Assembly: GCA_031272745.1 (NCBI GenBank)
Contig: JAISTF010000077.1
Coordinates: forward strand, 1-16,566
DNA length: 16,566 nucleotides
Direction: 5' to 3'
Source: Eubacteriales Family XIII. Incertae Sedis bacterium
GTDB lineage: Bacteria; Bacillota; Clostridia; Peptostreptococcales; Anaerovoracaceae
The notes under the pieces: generated by a model
The model's input: only the letters and a program-made list of their open reading frames with translations
Database searches by the model: none
What the model was told of the DNA's origin: nothing
Part shown: in pieces, positions 7,839-14,395 of the stretch
Numbering within the stretch: the first letter of the stretch is position 1
Layout: each line of letters opens with the position of its first letter
Translations under genes and position numbers: made by a program

Positions 7839-7849
7839 TTTTTGGGGTA
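7839..7849 (+). promoter_or_regulatory. Upstream box shared by the two surface-protein genes, copy 2
   Basis: TTTTTGGGGTA matches the box before the first surface-protein gene, at a similar distance from the start codon (about 70 bases). TACTAT (7870-7875) is a possible -10 box, but no -35 box at normal spacing is convincing. Conservation suggests shared control of the two genes. Confidence 0.35.
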
Positions 7850-7918
7850 TGAAAGAAACATCGGAAAAATACTATAGCAGGAGCTAACGCTTTGCAGAAA
7901 GGGCGGGGGGCAGCAGTG

Positions 7919-10900
7919 ATGAACACTTTGAAGAAGAAAAATACGTTTCGCATCAGGAAGGGATGGTTGACATTCCTGGCTTGTGCGCTGGCGGTGGCGA
8001 TGGCGATGAGCGGCATCGGCGTGTACGCGGGCGAAGCCGCCGCGCCGGAAGACGCGCCGACGGCGGCGGATGCGCCGAAGACGGAAGAAGCGCCGGTCGC
8101 GGAAGATGCGCCGGTGGCGAACGCGGAAGCACCCGCGACGGAAGACGCGCCGGCAGCGGAAGCACCGGTCGCGGAAGAAGCGCCGAAGACGGAAGAGGCG
8201 CCGGCCGCAGAAACGACGGAGCCGGCAGATGCGCCCGCGGAAGTGGCCGTTGCGGAAGACGTTGCCGCGGCGGAAGCGCCCGCGACGGCGGAAGCGAAGG
8301 CGAAGTCGTCTTCGATGGCGCCGGCCTCCGACGAAGAGACGCCGGTCGGCGAGAGCGCGTCCGTCGTCACAGAGACGACCGTTCCCGAGGCGGACCTCGA
8401 AGCGAACGAGGAAGAGAATACGAAAGAAGAAGAAGAGGAAGAAGAGCTCACCACGGCGCTTGTGAAGTTCAAGAGCTCCGCGGGCGGCGACGAAGTCGTG
8501 ATTCATACCGTGGTGGTCGACAAGGGCGCAACGCTCGCGCAGCCGCCGGAATCCGTCGTCGCGCAGATTCCCGTCAGGGACGGCGAGCTGTTTTCCTATT
8601 GGTATCTCGAAAGCGACGCGGGCAATCCGCCGACGCCGTTTGTGTTCGGCGGGCAGGCCGTGACAGAGGACATCACGCTGCTGCCGTATGTGGCGCCCAC
8701 CGTTCTCGTGACGTTCCAGTCCGAGGGCTCGCCGGTCGCGCAGCAGGCCGTGGAGAAGGGGCAGACCGCGACCGCGCCCAACCCGGCGCCGACGCGCAAT
8801 GGCTACACCTTCCTGTACTGGTCGCTCGACGGCGACGCGGGCAAGCCCGCCGCGGAGCGCGCGGCCTACGATTTCTCTACCCCCGTCAACGCGCCGCTGG
8901 AACTCTACGCCGTCTGGGAGGCAAACAAGGTCGGCTATACGCTCGTCTACTGGGTGGAGAAAGCTCAGCTCGGGCGCGACGCCAAAGACCCGCAGACCGC
9001 CGAGGGCGTAGCGGACTACGACTACTACAACACCTACTCTGTTCCGGCCGGTGACGCAATCGCGCTGCCTGCCGGTACGGTTGCAAACTTTGACGGCCTG
9101 ACGGCGGAACTCGATACCGCTGCGGCTTTCCCGAGCATCACGGTGGCCAACAACAGTAACAGTATGAATTTCGTTGAGAACCTTCGCTATGCTGAATACT
9201 ACAAGACCGTTTCCCCGCGGATCGCCGGCGACGGCTCCACGGTGGTCAACGTCTATTTCACGCGCAAGGTCTATACGGTGGTGTTTGACATGCACACCAA
9301 TGCGGTAGGGGTGAGCTGCGCGGCCGGCTCCGAGGTAGGCGCTCCGGCGATTGCCACCGGCTATATCGACAAAGGCGGCGTGACCTGGCAGAAGCCCGAC
9401 ACCGCATACGCGGATACCAAGTACTCGTTCAAGGCCAAATACGGCGACAATATCGCGTCCCTGTGGCCGGCCTTTCTGGATGTGCCGAACGGTGTCTTGA
9501 ACGGCACGTCCTACTATCTCTACGGCTGGTTCATCGGCAACTACAACGGTGCGCCTCACAACGAGGTCGTGACGGCCTACGTATGGCTTTGCGCAGCGGC
9601 ACAGAGGGGCGGGAGCGACACCGTGACTATCGCGCCAAACTGGGTCGCCAACCGGGGCGTTGCGCACAGCCGCCTCTACTATATCGAATATCCGGGCAGC
9701 AAGGACGGCATCGCGTTCACGGACATCACCAAGCCGGAGACGTATTCCATCAGCCAAAACGCCTCAGACTGGCCGCGGTACATCACCTACGAGGGCAGGT
9801 ATTTCGAGCTCTCCTACGGACAGAACGGCTACCAGTCCACCAACGGGTCGGCGCAGTTTGCCGTGTTGGAAGGCGTGACGCCTCTCTACTTGAACGGCAG
9901 CAATCAGTCTTATCTGCACGCGGCGGTTTCGGCGGATGGCAAAAGCAAACATTTTGCCTACAATCAATCGCACGGTACGGGCTATGACTCCATGCAGTAC
10001 ATCTATTTCCTCTATGCGAGGAAGGCCTATGCGCTCGAGTTTAATGTGGGCGACGCCCAGGGCGTGTTGCCGGCTACGCTGAACGGCAAGCCGGTAAGCC
10101 AGACCTATTACGGCGGCGTAGTCAACGGCATCGTGTACGGCGAGAGCTTGGCCGCCTACGAGCCCCCCACGCCGGAGCGCGAAGGCTACGAGTTCGCCGG
10201 CTGGTACACCAAATCGGATTTCTCGAAGGACAGCGCGTTCTCCTTCGCCGGTGCGACGCTGCCCGCGGCGCAGGGCAATTCCGGCACGGCGCTGACGCTC
10301 TTCGCCAAATGGGTGAAGGAGCCGGTCACGGTGAGCTTCTACGACGCCATCGGCGGCGCGCACCTCGCGGGCCGCGACATCACGGTCGAGTCGGGCAAGA
10401 CGATCTCCGACCCGGGCATCTACGCGCAGGGACAGCAAGTGGAAGGCAAGGGCGAGTTCGTCACCTGGATCTGGCTCTACAATGGCAAATACGCCATGCG
10501 CTTCGGCTGGGACAACCAGAAGATCGGCGGCGACATGAAGCTCTACGCGCTGTGGAAAATCGACGGGTTCACGGTGACCTACGAGCTCGGTGCGGGCACG
10601 GGCACGGCGCCGGTCGACGGCGACCGTTACGCGCTCGGCAAGATGACGCGCGTGAAGGACGCGAGCGGCATCGTCCCGCCCGTCGGCAAGGTGTTCACCG
10701 CCTGGCTCGTCAAGGGCTCGGACGGCGTGACGAGGAAAGCGGGCGACTACTACGCGGTCGGCGGCAGCACGGTGTTCACCCCGCTGTTTGAGGATGTGAA
10801 TAATGTCGTGCGCATCACGTTCCATGCCGACTCGCGGGATGCGAACGCGGCGACGCCCGCTTCGCCGGTCACCTACTATGCGGCGAAAAACAGCACCACG

Positions 10901-12271
10901 ACGCTGGCCAGCGGAATCTTCACGCATCCGTATTACACGCTCGACGGGTGGCAAGATGAAGAGGACCAGACGGACGCGCAGGGCAAGGACTATGACCTCG
11001 CCCAGGCGATCACGGTCGAGGACAAGGATCTGGACTTCTACGGTTTCTGGATCGTCAACACCGACCCCGCGGAGATCACGGTCGCGCCGCAGTCTTTGAC
11101 AAAGATATACGACGGCACGCCGCTGCTCGCGGAAGGTTATGACGTCACGGGGCTGCCGGAAGGCTACACGCTGACGGCCGATCTGGAAGCCGCGCTCGAG
11201 AACCCCGCGGCGGTCGGCCTCACGGATGTGGGCAGCGCGCCGGTGACGGTCGCTTCCTATACGATCACGCGCGACAGCGACGGCGGGGACGCGACGGCGC
11301 GCTTCCCGAACGTCGACGCGTCGGCGGCGGGCATGCTCACCGTCACGCCGCGCCCCATCGAAATCACGGCGGCGTCCGCAACGAAAATGTATGACGGCAC
11401 GGCGCTGACGGATGCGGGCTACCGCCTGTCGAAGGGCGCGCTTGCCGAGGGGCAGCGCATCGACCGCGTCTCCGTGGCGGGCAGCGTCACGGAAGTCGGC
11501 GAGGCCGCGAACGTGGCGTCCGCCGCGGCGATCGTCGGCAGCGAAGACCGCGATGTCACGGGGAACTACGAAATCGACTATGCGGACGGGCTGCTGACGG
11601 TGACGGCGGCGGCGGCGGAGCCGACGGACGAAGAATTGGTCGTGACGCCCGCGACGGTGACGACGACCCCCGTGGAGCCGGAGACCGTCACGGAAGAGGC
11701 GCCGACGGCGACGGCGACGAAGGCGCCGTCCATGAAGCCGGCGTCGGTGTCCACGCCGACGGTGCCGGGGACGCAGGTGCCCGTGCCCGCGCCGGTCCTC
11801 GCGGCCGCGGCCGCGCTGAACGAGGCGGCTCAGGCCATCGCGGATGCGGTCACCCCGCGCGCGGCGGCGGAAGCGGCCGACGTCCAGCCCGAGCTCATCG
11901 CGGACGAGGCGGCGCCGCTGTCCACGACGGACGCGACCTGGCCGCTGCTCAACCTGATCTTCATGATCTTCGGCGCGTGCATGACGGTGTGGGCGGTGCT
12001 CCGCCGCAAGCAGGCGGCCGAAGACGACGACGAGCGCGCCGCGCGGCGCCGGGCGGGCCTGCTGACGGCGTCCCTCGCCTTCGCGGTCATCGGCGCGGCG
12101 GTCTGGTACTTCACCGAGACCATCTCGGGCCGCATGGTGCTGACCGACGGCTACACCCTGCTCCAGGGCGTGCTGACCATCGGCGCCGCCACGGGTGCGA
12201 TCTTCGCGATGAAGCGCCACGACGCGGAAGCGGAAATCGAAGCAACGGCCGCTGAGGCTGCGGTGCGGTAG
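7919..12271 (+). CDS. Giant secreted surface protein: InlB-like modules, MBG-like modules, three-helix C-terminal anchor
   Basis: A 1450-residue protein. The ATG at 7919 is chosen because it begins MNTLKKKNTFRIRKGW, matching the paralog; GGGGGG lies nine bases upstream, while an in-frame TTG at 7892 adds residues unlike a signal peptide. Signal peptide 1-37 ends GVYA. Residues 38-180 are Ala/Glu/Pro-rich and end in a run of Glu. InlB-like modules are seen at 295-333 (GYTFLYW...LYAVW), 756-798 (GYEFAGW...LFAKW), about 806-879 and about 1005-1043. The stretch 340-750 is Tyr-rich and I do not recognise it. Two MBG-like modules begin at TKIYDGTPL (about 1055-1144) and TKMYDGTAL (about 1148-1232). 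A stalk and three helices at about 1341-1363, 1381-1400 and 1412-1431 close the protein. It is probably a surface adhesin or mucin/glycan-binding protein made alongside its neighbour. Confidence 0.9.
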   Translation: MNTLKKKNTFRIRKGWLTFLACALAVAMAMSGIGVYAGEAAAPEDAPTAADAPKTEEAPVAEDAPVANAEAPATEDAPAAEAPVAEEAPKTEEAPAAETTEPADAPAEVAVAEDVAAAEAPATAEAKAKSSSMAPASDEETPVGESASVVTETTVPEADLEANEEENTKEEEEEEELTTALVKFKSSAGGDEVVIHTVVVDKGATLAQPPESVVAQIPVRDGELFSYWYLESDAGNPPTPFVFGGQAVTEDITLLPYVAPTVLVTFQSEGSPVAQQAVEKGQTATAPNPAPTRNGYTFLYWSLDGDAGKPAAERAAYDFSTPVNAPLELYAVWEANKVGYTLVYWVEKAQLGRDAKDPQTAEGVADYDYYNTYSVPAGDAIALPAGTVANFDGLTAELDTAAAFPSITVANNSNSMNFVENLRYAEYYKTVSPRIAGDGSTVVNVYFTRKVYTVVFDMHTNAVGVSCAAGSEVGAPAIATGYIDKGGVTWQKPDTAYADTKYSFKAKYGDNIASLWPAFLDVPNGVLNGTSYYLYGWFIGNYNGAPHNEVVTAYVWLCAAAQRGGSDTVTIAPNWVANRGVAHSRLYYIEYPGSKDGIAFTDITKPETYSISQNASDWPRYITYEGRYFELSYGQNGYQSTNGSAQFAVLEGVTPLYLNGSNQSYLHAAVSADGKSKHFAYNQSHGTGYDSMQYIYFLYARKAYALEFNVGDAQGVLPATLNGKPVSQTYYGGVVNGIVYGESLAAYEPPTPEREGYEFAGWYTKSDFSKDSAFSFAGATLPAAQGNSGTALTLFAKWVKEPVTVSFYDAIGGAHLAGRDITVESGKTISDPGIYAQGQQVEGKGEFVTWIWLYNGKYAMRFGWDNQKIGGDMKLYALWKIDGFTVTYELGAGTGTAPVDGDRYALGKMTRVKDASGIVPPVGKVFTAWLVKGSDGVTRKAGDYYAVGGSTVFTPLFEDVNNVVRITFHADSRDANAATPASPVTYYAAKNSTTTLASGIFTHPYYTLDGWQDEEDQTDAQGKDYDLAQAITVEDKDLDFYGFWIVNTDPAEITVAPQSLTKIYDGTPLLAEGYDVTGLPEGYTLTADLEAALENPAAVGLTDVGSAPVTVASYTITRDSDGGDATARFPNVDASAAGMLTVTPRPIEITAASATKMYDGTALTDAGYRLSKGALAEGQRIDRVSVAGSVTEVGEAANVASAAAIVGSEDRDVTGNYEIDYADGLLTVTAAAAEPTDEELVVTPATVTTTPVEPETVTEEAPTATATKAPSMKPASVSTPTVPGTQVPVPAPVLAAAAALNEAAQAIADAVTPRAAAEAADVQPELIADEAAPLSTTDATWPLLNLIFMIFGACMTVWAVLRRKQAAEDDDERAARRRAGLLTASLAFAVIGAAVWYFTETISGRMVLTDGYTLLQGVLTIGAATGAIFAMKRHDAEAEIEATAAEAAVR
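11627..12271 (+). repeat. Paralogous C-terminal anchor cassette, copy 2
   Basis: Partner of 7097-7753. It is slightly shorter because a few stalk codons are missing. Long perfect runs cover both membrane-helix regions, which points to recent duplication or gene conversion. Confidence 0.85.
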
Positions 12272-12315
12272 GTGAGGCACCGGAGCGTACGGTTATTCAC
12301 AAAATGAATCATGGG

Positions 12316-12349
12316 GAAGCCGTTCGCGCGGGCGGGCGGCTTCTTTTCT
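12316..12349 (+). terminator. Rho-independent terminator after the second surface-protein gene
   Basis: GAAGCCG (12316-12322) and CGGCTTC (12337-12343) form a 7-base stem around a GC-rich loop, followed by TTTTCT. It lies 45 bases after the stop codon and separates the surface-protein pair from the acyl-CoA ligase. Confidence 0.75.
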
Positions 12350-12402
12350 ATGGTAGAATATCCGCGGACTTTTGTTTTTGAGGTGATGAGGGAGGAATCG
12401 CG

Positions 12403-14259
12403 ATGTCTTACAAAGAGAGGATACCGGACGAGGAGTACGCGCGGATCGTCGCGCGGGACGAGGCCTGGGCGCAGGCGACGGTCGACATGTTGTTTGCGGC
12501 GGAGAAGACGGACCCGCGCGTGAAATTCATGAACATCCGGCCGATGGTCACGATCAAGCGGATGTTCGAGGACAGCGCGCGCGAGTGGCCGGACCGGCCG
12601 GCGTTTTGGGAGAAGCCGACGCACAAGGAGCCGTACCGCATGATCCCGTACACCGAGGCGCTCGCCCGCGTGAACGCGCTCGGCACGGCGCTGCACGCGC
12701 GCGGGATGGCGGGGGCGCACATCGCGGTCATCGGCGACAATTCGTACGCGTGGGCGACGGCCTACCTCGCGATCGCCGGCACCGGCGTCGTCGTGCCGCT
12801 CGACAAGGAGCTGCCGAAGAGCGAGATCGAGCAGCTGCTCGAAATCGGCGACGTCGAAGCGATTTTCTACCACAAGAAGCTCGCGCCGATGATGGCCGAG
12901 ATCCGCGAGGGCGGGGGTTCGGGCATCAAACTTTGGGTGAATAACGGGGATCGCGTCGGCGGCGCTGTCGACGGATTGCTGGATTTTGAGGTGAGCGCCG
13001 ATGCGTTGATCGCCGAGGGCGAGGCGCTTTTGGCCGAGGGCAACCGCGACTACCTCGACGCGCAGATCGACGCGGAGCGGCTCGGCGTCCTGCTGTTCAC
13101 GGCGGGGACGACGGGCATTGCGAAGGGCGTCATGCTCAGCCACAAAAACATCTGCGCGGAGATGATGATCCCGACCGTCGTCATCGGCATCGTGCCGACG
13201 GACAAGTTTTTCTCGGTGCTGCCGATTCACCACACCTATGAGGGGACGTGCGGCTTCCTCATCCCGCTCGCGCAGGGCGGCTCGGTCGCGTATTGCGAGG
13301 GGCTGCGTTACATCGTCGACAACCTCGCCGAAGCGCACCCGACCATCTTCCTCGGTGTGCCGCTGTTATTCGAAAATCTGTACAAGAAGATTTGGCAGAA
13401 CATCGAGAAGCAGGGCAAGACGAAGCTCGTGCGGAGCGTGATGAAGCTCAACCGCGCGACGCGGAAGATCGGGCTCGACCTCGGGAACATTTTCTTCAAG
13501 CAAATCCGCGCGCTGTTCGGCGGGGAGATGCGGCTGCTCATCTGCGGCGGCGCGGCCATCGACCCGGCGGTCGTCGAGGGCATCAAGGACTTCGGCATCA
13601 ACACGGTGCAGGGCTACGGGCTGACCGAGTGTTCGCCGATCGCGGCGCTCAACCCGATCTTCGGCGGCAACAGCGCGAGCGCGGGCTACCTCGTGCCGGG
13701 CTTCGACGCGCGCGTGATCGACGCGGACCCCGAGACGGGCATCGGCGAAATCCTGCTGAAGGGCGACCATGTGATGATGGGGTATTACAAGAACGAAGAG
13801 GCGACGGCCGAGGCGATCGAGGACGGGTGGTTCCACACGGGTGACTACGGCTACGTCGACAAGGATCGCTTCGTCTTCATCACGGGCCGCAAGAAAAACG
13901 TCATCATCACGAAAAACGGCAAAAACGTCTACCCCGAGGAGCTCGAATACCTGCTCGCGCGGCACGAGATCTTCGGCGAGCTCATGGTCTGGGAAGCGAG
14001 CGGCGCGAAGGACGACGACACGATCATCGCGGTGACGGTCATCCCGAGCCAGGAGTATGTCGAGGCGCAGCTCGGCGCGGACGCGACCGACGAGGCCGTC
14101 GGCAAACTGCTCTGGGAAGCGGTCGACGCGGTCAACGAAGGCCAGCCGATCTTCAAGAAAATCCGCAAGGTCTACCTGCGCAAGGAGCCCTTCGACATCA
14201 CGACGAAGAAGACGATCCGCCGCTTCAACCCCGAGAACAAGGCAGGGGTAGAGGTGTAG
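12403..14259 (+). CDS. AMP-forming long-chain-type acyl-CoA ligase
   Basis: A 618-residue adenylate-forming enzyme that would activate a carboxylic acid with ATP and join it to CoA in the cytoplasm or at the inner face of the membrane. GGAGG sits seven bases before the ATG. Motifs appear in the family order: nucleotide loop FTAGTTGIAKG (232-242), GYGLTECSP (404-412), FHTGDYG (477-483) with the ribose-binding aspartate D481, the hinge ITGRKKNVI (493-501), and the C-terminal lysine region TTKKTIRRF (600-608). Length is normal for FadD-like ligases of anaerobic Firmicutes. The loop has Ala where most members have Ser (TAGTTG for TSGTTG). The chain length of the substrate cannot be read. It stands alone behind a terminator. 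A link to the CoA-ester chemistry of the dehydratase operon is possible but unproven. Confidence 0.93.
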   Translation: MSYKERIPDEEYARIVARDEAWAQATVDMLFAAEKTDPRVKFMNIRPMVTIKRMFEDSAREWPDRPAFWEKPTHKEPYRMIPYTEALARVNALGTALHARGMAGAHIAVIGDNSYAWATAYLAIAGTGVVVPLDKELPKSEIEQLLEIGDVEAIFYHKKLAPMMAEIREGGGSGIKLWVNNGDRVGGAVDGLLDFEVSADALIAEGEALLAEGNRDYLDAQIDAERLGVLLFTAGTTGIAKGVMLSHKNICAEMMIPTVVIGIVPTDKFFSVLPIHHTYEGTCGFLIPLAQGGSVAYCEGLRYIVDNLAEAHPTIFLGVPLLFENLYKKIWQNIEKQGKTKLVRSVMKLNRATRKIGLDLGNIFFKQIRALFGGEMRLLICGGAAIDPAVVEGIKDFGINTVQGYGLTECSPIAALNPIFGGNSASAGYLVPGFDARVIDADPETGIGEILLKGDHVMMGYYKNEEATAEAIEDGWFHTGDYGYVDKDRFVFITGRKKNVIITKNGKNVYPEELEYLLARHEIFGELMVWEASGAKDDDTIIAVTVIPSQEYVEAQLGADATDEAVGKLLWEAVDAVNEGQPIFKKIRKVYLRKEPFDITTKKTIRRFNPENKAGVEV

Positions 14260-14280
14260 GGGCGGCATTCTGCCGCCCGC
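14254..14280 (+). repeat. GTAGGGGCGG-type palindrome, copy C (also a possible terminator)
   Basis: The sequence begins GTGTAGGGGCGG. A perfect 8-base stem GGGCGGCA/TGCCGCCC (14260-14267, 14271-14278) has a three-base loop. Its TAG (14257-14259) is the stop codon of the acyl-CoA ligase. No T run follows, so termination would be weak. Confidence 0.65.
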
Positions 14281-14287
14281 CACGGCA

Positions 14288-14322
14288 TTTGTCAACCCGC
14301 GGACATTGACAAAAAATTGACA
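14288..14322 (+). promoter_or_regulatory. TTGACA-type repeats upstream of the Xre-RyR gene
   Basis: TTTGTCAA (14288-14295) and TTGACAAA (14306-14313) are perfect inverted repeats ten bases apart, and a further TTGACA follows at 14317-14322. The TTGACA copies look like -35 boxes, but no convincing -10 box is found 16-18 bases later. The set may be a regulator binding site, a promoter with a poor -10, or both. Confidence 0.4.
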
Positions 14323-14347
14323 CTTCTTTTTCGGGAGTGACGGGATG

Positions 14348-14368
14348 CGCTATGGTGTTGCCATAGCG
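14348..14368 (+). promoter_or_regulatory. Palindromic operator candidate before the Xre-RyR gene
   Basis: CGCTATGG-TGTTG-CCATAGCG is a perfect 8-base inverted repeat, ending 27 bases before the ATG at 14396. A further half-site GCTATGG occurs at 14411-14417 inside the first codons. Size and position fit a dimeric Cro/Xre-type repressor site, so autoregulation by the encoded protein is plausible. Confidence 0.55.
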
Positions 14369-14395
14369 TATCTTTGTTTACGAAAGGAAGCAAAA

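Noticed and set aside
4595..9757. A 1720-codon open frame on the minus strand opposite both surface-protein genes
   Set aside because: It runs across two plus-strand genes and the gap between them, is full of Arg/His/Gly-rich composition typical of antisense frames in GC-rich DNA, and has no recognisable domain.
9764..12280. An 838-codon open frame on the minus strand
   Set aside because: It lies opposite the second surface-protein gene, and its translation is Arg-rich without any motif, whereas the plus strand encodes clear signal-peptide, InlB, MBG and membrane segments.
12331..12359. A promoter for the acyl-CoA ligase using TAGAAT (12354-12359)
   Set aside because: The position for a -35 box is the GC-rich terminator arm (GGCGGG), which is unlike TTGACA; not enough support to list it.
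14306..14356. A standard promoter built from TTGACA (14317-14322) and TATGGT (14351-14356)
   Set aside because: The spacing is 28 bases, far too long for a sigma-70 promoter, and no better -10 box lies at 16-18 bases.
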